NCBI RefSeq assembly: GCF_900142785.1
Contig: NZ_FRCD01000006.1
Location: forward strand, 177,443-241,442
Direction: 5' to 3'
Length of the DNA: 64,000 bases
From: Chryseobacterium carnipullorum
GTDB lineage: Bacteria; Bacteroidota; Bacteroidia; Flavobacteriales; Weeksellaceae
The stretch's first letter is position 1, and each line of letters begins with the position of its first letter. Under the pieces are notes generated by a model, which searched no databases, had not been told where the DNA came from, and saw only the letters and a list, made by a program, of their open reading frames with translations. The translations under genes were made by a program, and so were the position numbers. Positions 1-8,205 of the stretch are shown piece by piece.

Positions 1-1
1 A

Positions 2-118
2 GTATCAATGCGAATGATCACCGCCAATATCGAAAGTTTAGTGGATTTTTATCAACAGGTAACCGGGATTCAAGCCATGCGGTACACTCCCGATTTTGCT
101 GAACTGAAAGCAGCATAA
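2..118 (+). pseudogene. VOC/glyoxalase-family fragment
   Basis: The frame opening at the window edge reads the typical N-terminal strand-helix of a small VOC protein (MRMITANIESLVDFYQQ, then ...RYTPDFAELK) and stops after two more residues at 118. Family members normally run to about 120-130 residues, so about two thirds of the fold is missing. No other frame downstream resumes the family sequence before the next gene. I read it as a truncated remnant. The true 5' end may lie outside the window. Confidence 0.6.
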
Positions 119-341
119 CGATCAACAGCTTTCGCATCATTCACCACAAATGAAGCCTTTTATAAGGTTATTTTCTGAGCAAAAACACCCGTCTGTCTTT
201 TCATATACAATTTAAAAGATCAAAATTGCAAAATAATTTCAATTAAAATGTAAATTGGAACAAGATTGGAAAGCAATTTGAAATATTCATATACAAATTT
301 CAAAGATTGGCTTTGTATTTTAACACCAATAACAATATAAG

Positions 342-2828
342 ATGAAAAAAAAACTACCGAACAAAGGAACCGGAAAAAGAAAGAAGGTCGTACTGATCAT
401 CATTGGGACATTGATTTTTTTAGGCCTTATTTTCCCATTTGTGCTGAATATTTATCTTAAAAATAAATTGCCGCAACTGGTCAATGAAAAAACGCCCTAC
501 CAAATCAGTCTTAAAGATTTTAGTCTTAATCTTTTTAAGGGCCATATTTCCGCTCACTCAATCACTATTAAAACCAAACAGACTACCGATCCTTCGGTGA
601 CTCAAATTAACGGAGACATTAAAAGTCTGCGTATTGAAAATTTTGGGATCTGGAATGCCATTTTCAACAAGTCTTATCACATCAGAGAGGTCCAACTCAT
701 TGATCCCAATGTGAAAATGATACTGGGCCAATCCAAAAAGAAAAAAGATCCGTCGCAAAAGAAGATAAATTTTGGTGTTGAAAATATTCTGGTGACCAAT
801 GGAAATATCTCTGTTAAAGGCAAAGACAAAAAAGATCTCATGACCGGAAAAAATGTAAACATCCATCTTTCGGAAATTAAGCTGAGCCAAAATGCAGCAA
901 AATTACCTGTTGAGTTTAAAGATTTTAAAATTGATGCCCACGATGTACTGATTACCGTCAACGATTTCTATCAGATTTACGCCACTACCATTGATGCCAA
1001 AAATAAACAGCTGAATATTTCTGAGTTTCACCTGAAACCTATTGAAAGTCCTGCATTGTACAATGCTAAAAATGTGTTTGACCTGAAAATCAATCAGCTT
1101 GCTGCAGACAATTTCAGCATCAATCAGGATTCTCTGATCATCGAGAATGCAAAATTCGTAAAACCTCAATTGATTGTTACCTCAACGAACAAAAAGGAAG
1201 TAAAAGAAAATCCGAAAGAAGTTAACCTCAAAATTGGGATTAAAAATCTTGATTTTGGACAGGGTTCAGTTCTTGTTCAGCACAGGGATAAAACGAAAGT
1301 AGCTTCTATAGATAACTTTCATCTGAATTTAAAGGATATTGTTTTCGATAAAAAAACGGTCAAAGAAAAAATCCCTTTTGCCTTTTCTACCCACAATATT
1401 GAATTTGAAAACATCTATTTCAAATCTGATCCTTTGCAGGCGGTGAATATCAAAAAAATCACCTCGAACGACTCAAATATTTTAATTGACAATGTAGCGT
1501 TTAAAGCCATAGGAAAAAGTGCCACAAAAGATCTGTTCAACATCAAAACGGAGAAAGTTGAGATCCTGAATAATACCTCAAAATTTGCAGGACAGCAGTT
1601 GCAATTGCAGCTCGGCAAAATCAATGTGTATCACCCGAGTGTAGAAATTATTGCAGCAACCCGTAAAGTGAAGGCTCCTAAAAAAACAAATACGGCAACA
1701 CCGGATCTGCTGGCTAACCTTGGTTCGCTTCATATTATCGACGGGACTTTTATTCAGAAAAAGCAAGGTCAGGAAAAAGTAAAGGTCGGGAATTTTAATG
1801 TAGAACTCAATTCAGTGACCACCAATAAAGACATTCTTAAAGAATCGATTCCTTTTCATGTTAAAAATCAATTAATTACTGCTAAAAAAATAGATGTAGA
1901 CGCCGGAAAATATTACCGCCTGAAAGTGGATCATATAAAAAATACAGGAAAACTGACGGCTGCGACCAACTTTGCCTTTCTTCCTAAATATTCAAGGGCT
2001 CAGTTTAACCGTTTAATTGCAGTTGAGGAGGATCTTTACACCATAAAGGCTAAATCGATCATGATTACGGATAAAAACTCAGCATTGGGAGGAAAAACAA
2101 GTATCGATCTGGATCATATTGTTTTTGACGGTATCGACTGTAATATTTATCATGACCTTGCTCCACCGGATGATATTGGTGTACGGTATATGTTCAGTAA
2201 AAAGCTTCGTGATGTAAAATTTCCATTATACATCAAACAGATCGACATCAAAAATTCAAAGCTTTCGTATGAGGAAGTGGCTGAAAAAGCCAATATTCCG
2301 GGTAAGATCACTTTTGGGGATTTCAATGCGAAAATCAGAGATGTCAACAGTGCGAAGATGAAAGGCAAACCAACATTGGTAAAAGTGGATTCAAACTTCA
2401 ATTTTTTTGGAGATGCTCCTACAGATGTACACTGGCAGTTTGATGTCGCTAATAAAAATGATGACTATGCCATCAATGGTACGATAAAAAATCTTTCTGT
2501 AGATAACGCCAACCTGTTTGTAAGGCCATATCTTAATGTGAGTCTCGACGGCCAGATTCAGTATCTGAAATTTGATTATAAGGGTAACAGTAGTAAAATC
2601 GGGGGTAACTTTTACTTTAAATATACCGATATGCATGTCAACTTTTTAAATAAGAACACAGGAAAAGAGAAAAAAGTACTGAGTGCGATTGCTAATATTT
2701 TCGTTAAAAATGATTCGAAAGGTGAACCTGATCATGTAGAAGTTGATGTAAAGCGTGATCCCAATAAAAGTTTCTTCAATACTTTGTGGCAGGGAATTAT
2801 GGAGGGATTGAAAAAATATCTGATTTAA
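342..2828 (+). CDS. AsmA/DUF748-like membrane-anchored protein
   Basis: An 828-residue protein with a basic N-terminus, a single hydrophobic segment at about residues 15-37, then a very long periplasmic beta-rich body. The start of the mature part (a TPYQISLKDFSLNLFKGHIS-like stretch) and repeated layers of the type 'IKNLDFGQGSVLV' match the AsmA/TamB-like DUF748 style, in which beta-taco repeats form a groove that may carry lipid between the membranes. The family role in envelope lipid transport or outer-membrane homeostasis is known in general; the substrate here is unknown. It stands alone, transcribed convergently with the S41 protease gene. Confidence 0.7.
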   Translation: MKKKLPNKGTGKRKKVVLIIIGTLIFLGLIFPFVLNIYLKNKLPQLVNEKTPYQISLKDFSLNLFKGHISAHSITIKTKQTTDPSVTQINGDIKSLRIENFGIWNAIFNKSYHIREVQLIDPNVKMILGQSKKKKDPSQKKINFGVENILVTNGNISVKGKDKKDLMTGKNVNIHLSEIKLSQNAAKLPVEFKDFKIDAHDVLITVNDFYQIYATTIDAKNKQLNISEFHLKPIESPALYNAKNVFDLKINQLAADNFSINQDSLIIENAKFVKPQLIVTSTNKKEVKENPKEVNLKIGIKNLDFGQGSVLVQHRDKTKVASIDNFHLNLKDIVFDKKTVKEKIPFAFSTHNIEFENIYFKSDPLQAVNIKKITSNDSNILIDNVAFKAIGKSATKDLFNIKTEKVEILNNTSKFAGQQLQLQLGKINVYHPSVEIIAATRKVKAPKKTNTATPDLLANLGSLHIIDGTFIQKKQGQEKVKVGNFNVELNSVTTNKDILKESIPFHVKNQLITAKKIDVDAGKYYRLKVDHIKNTGKLTAATNFAFLPKYSRAQFNRLIAVEEDLYTIKAKSIMITDKNSALGGKTSIDLDHIVFDGIDCNIYHDLAPPDDIGVRYMFSKKLRDVKFPLYIKQIDIKNSKLSYEEVAEKANIPGKITFGDFNAKIRDVNSAKMKGKPTLVKVDSNFNFFGDAPTDVHWQFDVANKNDDYAINGTIKNLSVDNANLFVRPYLNVSLDGQIQYLKFDYKGNSSKIGGNFYFKYTDMHVNFLNKNTGKEKKVLSAIANIFVKNDSKGEPDHVEVDVKRDPNKSFFNTLWQGIMEGLKKYLI

Positions 2829-2855
2829 TATGAATATAAATTAAAAAAGTACAAA

Positions 2856-2936
2856 ACCGGAAGGGGAAACTTTGAGAGCATCAATAAAACATGGTGAAAT
2901 GATGTATTTTTTAAACTTGCAGCTTTCCTTTTCCGG
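2856..2936. terminator. Imperfect long-loop inverted repeat between convergent genes
   Basis: The arm ACCGGAAGGGGAAACT (2856-2871) is largely complementary to AGCTTTCCTTTTCCGGT (about 2920-2936), with about 50 bases between them. It lies between two convergent genes, so it may act as a shared transcript end. The loop is long and the T tract is weak, so the terminator call is tentative. Confidence 0.3.
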
Positions 2937-2959
2937 TCTGGGGCTTCGTTATCGTATGA

Positions 2960-3988
2960 TTATTTTTTTGAGATGAAACTGATGGCTTCCTGAACATTTT
3001 TGTCTGCCAGCAGATCATTAAAATTATCCTGTTTTGAAACCGCGATATCAGGAATGATAGGGTCATAGTAAATACCGTTTCTGTCCGTATCCAGGGCAAC
3101 GCTTAGAATCAGCACGGTACTGAAAGGCAATTCTACATTTACATTGGCGGTGGTCATTCCGAATGTTTTTTCTCCTATAAAGATGGTATTAGGCCTTCCT
3201 TTAAAAGCCAATGCTGTTACTTCTCCGGAACTGGCCGTTAACTGCCCTGTAATGACTGCTACTTTTGCCTGGTCAAGTAACTCTCCACTCGGGTTGATAT
3301 GCGATGTTTTTTTAGAGTTGTCCAGGTACTTTCCTTTTTCCATTCTGACCTTACTTTTTTGTTTTTTATTGACATCAACAGTCCCCCAAATATCGTTATC
3401 TCCAAGGAAATCGTACAAAGCAAGTAACATAGGTGCAGAATTTCCGCCCGTATTCAAGCGCAGATCGATAATCCAGCCTTGCAGTTTATTTTTGGCTTTA
3501 ATCTCAGCAATCTGATCATACATAGGCTGAGCTGTTTTATGGGTGTTTTCCTGACTAAAATCTAAAGATTTGATTCCCGGCATCATAATATATCCTACTT
3601 TCCCGTCCAGAACTTTTACTTCAAAGCCCGGTTTTGTAGCATATTTGTCTTTCCATTGCTGACTTAAATTCTCTGTTGAGGCTTTCAAAGTTACTCCATA
3701 GACTTTATCTTTATAAATCACTTTACAATGTGTCGCCTTAATTTTCCCAAACAGGACCTCAGTCTCTTTTAATGAGCTTTTAAAATCATTGTATTTTTTT
3801 AAATTCTGGTTGGTTTCACTGCTGACCGTCTTCCAGTCTACTTCTTTTTTATAGACATAGTCAGATTTGAGCAAGGGCAGTAATTTATCATAGAATACTT
3901 TGATACTATCCTGTGAGGTCATTGCTTTTTGTGCATTTAACTGAAGTGATAAACTGCAAATACCAAGCAGTAGCCATAATTTTCTCAT
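2960..3988 (-). CDS. Exported S41-family serine peptidase
   Basis: 342 residues with a clean signal peptide ending at LNAQ (about residue 19). The C-terminal half carries the S41 (tail-specific/C-terminal processing protease) core: IIDLRLNTGGN around 173-183, the nucleophile motif TASSGE at 251-256, and GEKTFG at 272-277 supplying the candidate general-base Lys274. A His in ATHCKV (about 87) matches the His found in many extracellular S41 members. No PDZ domain is obvious, as is common for the short Bacteroidota forms. It probably cleaves periplasmic or surface proteins. Monocistronic. Confidence 0.8.
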   Translation of the reverse strand: MRKLWLLLGICSLSLQLNAQKAMTSQDSIKVFYDKLLPLLKSDYVYKKEVDWKTVSSETNQNLKKYNDFKSSLKETEVLFGKIKATHCKVIYKDKVYGVTLKASTENLSQQWKDKYATKPGFEVKVLDGKVGYIMMPGIKSLDFSQENTHKTAQPMYDQIAEIKAKNKLQGWIIDLRLNTGGNSAPMLLALYDFLGDNDIWGTVDVNKKQKSKVRMEKGKYLDNSKKTSHINPSGELLDQAKVAVITGQLTASSGEVTALAFKGRPNTIFIGEKTFGMTTANVNVELPFSTVLILSVALDTDRNGIYYDPIIPDIAVSKQDNFNDLLADKNVQEAISFISKK

Positions 3989-4298
3989 GTTATCTATTAA
4001 TGGTTATCAATGATGTTGTATACCGAATATAATTAAAAAATATATCCTGTTATGTATTTCTGTGTTTTTATTTCAGGATTTTACGCTGTTTTGTTCACTT
4101 TATAATTCATCAGAAAAAATTTAAATAGAAAATTATCAAAGATTTATAAAATCTATTATTTCTCCCGAAGCACCGATAGAAAACCGTCACTAACTGATCA
4201 TCAGAACATTCCACGAAGAAAAGATGAATAATATTTAGCAAACATATCTTATAAAACGTAGCGAAATTGTTTCTTTTGCAGTTTAATTTTTATTTTAC
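3989..4298. other. AT-rich intergenic stretch
   Basis: This is the spacer between the divergent S41 gene and the 119-aa gene. I see no open frame with coding character and no RNA gene. The only clear signal is the promoter at its right edge. Confidence 0.5.
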
Positions 4299-4329
4299 TT
4301 TGATTTATTTTAGCTTATGGGTAAATTTG
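4299..4329 (+). promoter_or_regulatory. Consensus Bacteroidota promoter
   Basis: TTTG at 4299-4302, exactly 19 bases, then TAAATTTG at 4322-4329: a full match to the TTTG-N19-TAnnTTTG consensus. The ATG at 4346 follows within 17 bases, so the transcript leader is very short. Confidence 0.75.
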
Positions 4330-4345
4330 TATAAAATTTAAATTA

Positions 4346-4705
4346 ATGAACTTTACACTTGAGCTCAATACACAGAAACCAGGTTCTAATATTGTATTCA
4401 ACACTATCGTATTTGATTCGTTCAAGGTTAATATAGTTGAAAGGTATTTGGGAAGGATGAATTTTCATCCGAAATTATCCTATGTCTTATTTAAAATAAG
4501 GACTCTGGATAATGAAATCATTAAAACAAGAGAAGGAAATTCAAGGGTAAAAATCAAAGGAGATCATTTTGAAACCTATCAAAAACTCGTGCAAGTTTTA
4601 AATTCATATGATTATAAAAACAGGCTGATGAACAGGCAGGAAGCAGACCAGGATTATGTACATTTCCTTTTAAGTCTTGTTCTGGCAAATTATCAGCTAG
4701 CTTAA
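4346..4705 (+). CDS. Uncharacterised 119-aa cytosolic protein
   Basis: I do not recognise a family. The protein is soluble-looking, with a mixed strand/helix N-terminal half and a helical C-terminus rich in Tyr, Asn and Arg (QADQDYVHFLLSLVLANYQ). There is no signal peptide, membrane segment or cysteine cluster. It has its own consensus promoter directly upstream and a leader of about 10 bases, so it is likely a well-expressed real gene. The degenerate SnoaL gene begins 17 bases after its stop and may once have shared the transcript. Confidence 0.65.
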   Translation: MNFTLELNTQKPGSNIVFNTIVFDSFKVNIVERYLGRMNFHPKLSYVLFKIRTLDNEIIKTREGNSRVKIKGDHFETYQKLVQVLNSYDYKNRLMNRQEADQDYVHFLLSLVLANYQLA

Positions 4706-4721
4706 TTAAGCTTTTTAATTA

Positions 4722-5072
4722 ATGATTCATATAGATCATAAAACAGTTTTAGAAAAAGCAAATAAAGCGATCCCGGACCGTGATCATGAAACCTTCCTTG
4801 GCTGGCTATTGCACCGATGATGTGCAATGGACCTTCGCAGGAGACAGAGTGCTTTCGGGAAAAATGACATACGCGGATATATGGCGGATACGTATAAAAA
4901 GCCACCAAAATTTGATGTAGAATACCTGATTGAGAAAGGTGATTATATGACCGCTGTTGGCACCATAAGCCTGTTGGAGGAGAATGGATGGGTAGCATAT
5001 GATTACTGTGATGTCTGGAGATTTGAAAATGGACTCATGGCTGAACTGAAAGCCTTTGTCATTAGAAAATAA
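4722..5072 (+). pseudogene. SnoaL-like/NTF2-fold protein, frameshifted twice
   Basis: Three consecutive segments in two frames together make one complete SnoaL-like (nuclear transport factor 2 fold) protein of about 117 residues. It opens MIHIDHKTVLEKANKAI at 4722. It then needs a shift into the next frame (near 4795) to read AGYCTDDVQWTFAGDRVLSG, and a shift back in an A-run (4860-4864) to read NDIRGYMADTYKKPP through to the stop at 5072. Two compensating one-base indels explain it: one extra base before AGYC and one A missing from the A-run. It is either a decayed gene or two sequencing errors. The intact family members are small cavity-forming enzymes or stress proteins of uncertain substrate. 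Confidence 0.75.
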
Positions 5073-5176
5073 TCCCCCTGAATCTGGAGTAAGAATGATT
5101 GAAATCCTTTACGACAAGGGCTGGAGACTGAACATCAGACGGTTATCGGGAATTCATTTTTTCGCAAAAATAAGCA

Positions 5177-5207
5177 AAGGCTTTCGGGTTATTCCGGAAG
5201 CCTTTTT
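5177..5207 (+). terminator. Rho-independent terminator
   Basis: Near-perfect stem AAGGCTTTCGG / CCGGAAGCCTT with a short loop, followed by TTTTTA. It ends the transcript of the 119-aa gene and the SnoaL pseudogene. Confidence 0.75.
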
Positions 5208-5236
5208 ATAACACCTAAAATTCATTAGACCTGTTT

Positions 5237-5743
5237 TTATTTTTTAATGAAAGCAACGGCATCCACTTCAATGAGCATATGATCCAATGCTAATTTAGGG
5301 ACAGGAATCAGTGTACTTGCCGGAAATGTATTCTTTTTCCATGTGTTATGCATTTCCTCTGTCCATATTTTAAGCTTCTCCTGATCGTGATCAACGATGA
5401 GGATGGTGATTTTAAGCACCTCTGCAACGCCTGCTCCATATTCGGCAAGCACTGTCTCCAAATTCTTCAGCGAATACTTCACCTGGGTTCTAAAATCCTC
5501 GGAAAGGCTATGCTTCAGATCTTCTCCGCCACTTTGCCCGGATATGAATACATATTGGCCTTTCCCTTCAGCACTGGTCGCATGAGAAAAAGCAAACGGA
5601 GTAGGATCAAAAAGAGTTTTTGGATTTTTATTGGTGACGGAGGTTTTGTTGGTCTGGTCCATGATTTTATTTTGATTGTTATTTTGTGAAAAGATAAGAC
5701 ATCCTAAACAGAGCGCAGACAGACTGAATAATATACGTTTCAT
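5237..5743 (-). CDS. Exported RidA/YjgF-family protein
   Basis: 168 residues. An N-terminal signal peptide (MKRILFSLSALCLGCLIFSQ) is followed by an Asn/Lys-rich linker and then the RidA trimer fold: PFAFSHATSAEGKGQYVFISGQ, a VKYSLKNLETVLAEYGAG helix, and the ending IEVDAVAFIKK. RidA enzymes deaminate reactive enamines or imines in the cytosol. The arginine-containing signature CxRxxV of true RidA is not present, so the catalytic role is uncertain. The signal peptide implies periplasmic location, which is typical of a Bacteroidota subgroup. CLIFSQ is not a convincing lipobox, so I favour a soluble periplasmic protein. Confidence 0.8.
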   Translation of the reverse strand: MKRILFSLSALCLGCLIFSQNNNQNKIMDQTNKTSVTNKNPKTLFDPTPFAFSHATSAEGKGQYVFISGQSGGEDLKHSLSEDFRTQVKYSLKNLETVLAEYGAGVAEVLKITILIVDHDQEKLKIWTEEMHNTWKKNTFPASTLIPVPKLALDHMLIEVDAVAFIKK

Positions 5744-5770
5744 GATATTTTTTGTATTGAATTAGTAGAG

Positions 5771-5814
5771 CAAATGTAAATTTCAAAGTTTTCAAAACCC
5801 TCAACATATGTTGA
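5771..5814 (-). promoter_or_regulatory. ridA-like gene promoter element and palindrome
   Basis: On the minus strand TACATTTG (5771-5778) fits the -7 consensus, about 30 bases before the ATG at 5743. Just upstream is a perfect 14-bp palindrome, TCAACATATGTTGA (5801-5814), placed where an activator or repressor could bind. The regulator is unknown. Confidence 0.45.
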
Positions 5815-5915
5815 CATTTTTACTTTTTATTCGCAGTACTTTCGTTCCAATTTTACATTCTGAATACCAGGAAGAAACCGGAAATACAAGTCAACTGTAC
5901 AGAATCTGTACAAAA

Positions 5916-5945
5916 ATGGACGAATCATTTTAGTGATTCGTCCAT
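5916..5945 (-). terminator. Terminator of the pentose phosphate operon
   Basis: A perfect 12-bp stem ATGGACGAATCA / TGATTCGTCCAT with a 6-base loop, followed on the minus strand by TTTTTG. It lies 28 bases after the pgl stop. Confidence 0.8.
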
Positions 5946-5973
5946 CTATTGTCAAAGTTTACAGAGCGATTAA

Positions 5974-6684
5974 CTAGCCTTTCGCTTTCTCATCTGTAAA
6001 AAACTGAAAACCTTCTTTTTTCTCAATAAGCTGCATTGGATAAAGCACAGGATTGTATTCTCCGTTGAGAACTTCATTCAATGCATGTTTTTTTGACGTT
6101 CCGAATGCAACAACCAGTATATTTTCTGCTTTATTGATCAATGGTGCAGTCAAAGTAATTCTGAACATATCCTGAGACTTCAGATAATAAGCGGAAACCC
6201 ACTTTTCTTTTTCCTCTAAAACGCTTTCGCCCGGAAATAAAGAAGCGGTATGACCATCATCTCCCATTCCTAACAGGATGAAATCAAAAACACCTTCATT
6301 CCCAAGGATATTTTTAATCTTCTGTTCATATTCCTTAGCATATTCTTCCGGAGCTATTCCGTCCTTATACATAGGGAAAATTTGCTCTTTATTAACGGGA
6401 ACCTTATCGAAAAGTGCTTCAAATGTCATTTTCGCATTGCTTTTGTCATCATCTAAAGAAACCCATCTTTCATCCACCCAAAAAAAGTAAATCTTATTCC
6501 ACTCAATTTTTCCGGCATATTCTTCAGTGGCCAGCAAATTAAAAATAGCCTTAGGAGAAGAACCTCCGCTTAATGCGACCACAAAACGGTTATGTTTCTC
6601 AATAGATTTTTGAGAAAGATCCAGAAAGGTATCTGCTGCCTTTCTGTAGAGCTTCTGCAAATCATCAAATACGGTGATATTCAT
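5974..6684 (-). CDS. pgl: 6-phosphogluconolactonase (DevB type)
   Basis: 236 residues, the usual length for the DevB/SOL family. It hydrolyses 6-phosphoglucono-delta-lactone to 6-phosphogluconate, the second step of the oxidative pentose phosphate pathway. Seen: the sugar-phosphate-binding loop VALSGGSSPKAIF (about 37-49), the FFWVDERWV motif, and LLGMGDDGHTASLFPG with the catalytic-region His. Third gene of the gnd-zwf-pgl operon, starting 28 bases after zwf and followed by a strong terminator. Confidence 0.95.
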   Translation of the reverse strand: MNITVFDDLQKLYRKAADTFLDLSQKSIEKHNRFVVALSGGSSPKAIFNLLATEEYAGKIEWNKIYFFWVDERWVSLDDDKSNAKMTFEALFDKVPVNKEQIFPMYKDGIAPEEYAKEYEQKIKNILGNEGVFDFILLGMGDDGHTASLFPGESVLEEKEKWVSAYYLKSQDMFRITLTAPLINKAENILVVAFGTSKKHALNEVLNGEYNPVLYPMQLIEKKEGFQFFTDEKAKG

Positions 6685-6712
6685 TTTTCGTCTAATTTAA
6701 ATTGATATTGTT

Positions 6713-8194
6713 TTATACCCAGTTGTGCCCTTGTCTTTCAACCAGCGCAATGCTTTCTTTCGGTCCCCAGCTTCCGGCTTCATAATTCGGAAAAGAGGAG
6801 TCTTTATTGTTTTCCCAGGCTTCCTGTATGGTTTTTACGACATCCCAGGCTTCTTCTACCTGGTCTGAGCGCATAAATAAGGTAAGGTCACCTATCAGTG
6901 CATCCAGCAGTAATGTTTCATACGCTTCAGGAGTATCTTCCTGACAGGCAAAATTATCAAAAATCATCTCCACTGGTTTCAGCATCAAGGAAAGCCCCGG
7001 TTTTTTGGCCATAAACTGCAGTCTGATATCCATCAATGGCTGAATATTAATAATCAGTCTGTTGGCCGACAAATGTTGTGAACTTTCTGAAAATGTAGCA
7101 TGAGGAAGCGGTTTAAACTGGATGGTAATATAGGAATGTTTTTCTTTCATTTTTTTTCCGGTACGAACGTAGAATGGAACTTCCTGCCATCTTTCGTTGT
7201 CCAGATAGAATTTCACGGCTGCAAAGGTTTCTGTATTAGAGTCCCCGGCAATTCCGTCTTCCTGACGATAGCCTTTAGCATCTACTCCATTGATCATCCC
7301 TTTTCCGTATTGACCTCTTACAGCATAATGATCAACCTGGTCCGCTGAAATTCTACGAATGGATTTAAGAACATCTACTTTACGGTCTCGTATCTCACCT
7401 GATTCCAGTGAAGCCGGTGGCTCCATAGCAATCATACAAAGAATTTGCAATAAATGATTCTGAATCATATCCTTCAATGCTCCGGTCTGCTCATAGAAAG
7501 CGCCTCTGGTCTCAACCCCTACTTCTTCGGCCACCGTGATCTGTACGGACTCTATATGCTGATGGTCCCACAAAGGTTCAAAAATAGCATTCCCAAAGCG
7601 GAATGCCAATATATTCTGTACCGTTTCCTTTCCGAGGTAATGGTCAATACGGTAGATCTGCTCTTCTTCAAAAGCCTCTGCCAGTAAACTGTTCAGTTCT
7701 ATGGCCGACTGTTTGTCATGACCGAAAGGTTTTTCAATGATGATACGGTCTTTTTTAGCATCAGAAGCTAATGACGTATTTTTGATATGGTTGGAAATGG
7801 GAGAAACAAAATTAGGTCCGATGGATAAATAAAACAACCTGTTTCCTCTTGTTCCGTAAACCGTATCAAGATCTTCTAATTTCTGATACAGGTTTTTGTA
7901 AGAACTCTCTTCATCCAATTGATGTTGAAAGTACGTGATATGGGCCTGAAAACCAGCCCAGTCTTCTGAAGTTATCTTTTTTCTTGAGAAATTTTCAAGA
8001 TTTTCTTTAATGTAATTTTTAAAATATTCATTGGTATGATCGGCTCTTCCCAGTGCTAAAATAGTAAAACCTTTGGGCATTCTACCGTCGATATATAAAT
8101 TAAAAAACGCCGGAAAAAGTTTTCTTTTCGCCAAATCTCCTGTCGCACCAAAAATTATAATTGTCGTTGGCTTCAAGACTTTATTGTCATTCAT
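6713..8194 (-). CDS. zwf: Glucose-6-phosphate 1-dehydrogenase
   Basis: Oxidises glucose-6-phosphate to the lactone and makes NADPH. The dinucleotide-binding motif GATGDLAKRK lies at about 16-25, and the active-site signature RIDHYLGKE at 182-190 gives the catalytic His185. I place the start at the ATG at 8194 (MNDNKVLKP, 493 residues). The longer frame to 8227 would run into the end of gnd and begins with a non-ATG codon. The gap to gnd is then 11 bases. Second gene of the operon. Confidence 0.95.
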   Translation of the reverse strand: MNDNKVLKPTTIIIFGATGDLAKRKLFPAFFNLYIDGRMPKGFTILALGRADHTNEYFKNYIKENLENFSRKKITSEDWAGFQAHITYFQHQLDEESSYKNLYQKLEDLDTVYGTRGNRLFYLSIGPNFVSPISNHIKNTSLASDAKKDRIIIEKPFGHDKQSAIELNSLLAEAFEEEQIYRIDHYLGKETVQNILAFRFGNAIFEPLWDHQHIESVQITVAEEVGVETRGAFYEQTGALKDMIQNHLLQILCMIAMEPPASLESGEIRDRKVDVLKSIRRISADQVDHYAVRGQYGKGMINGVDAKGYRQEDGIAGDSNTETFAAVKFYLDNERWQEVPFYVRTGKKMKEKHSYITIQFKPLPHATFSESSQHLSANRLIINIQPLMDIRLQFMAKKPGLSLMLKPVEMIFDNFACQEDTPEAYETLLLDALIGDLTLFMRSDQVEEAWDVVKTIQEAWENNKDSSFPNYEAGSWGPKESIALVERQGHNWV

Positions 8195-8205
8195 TGTTCC
8201 GGATT

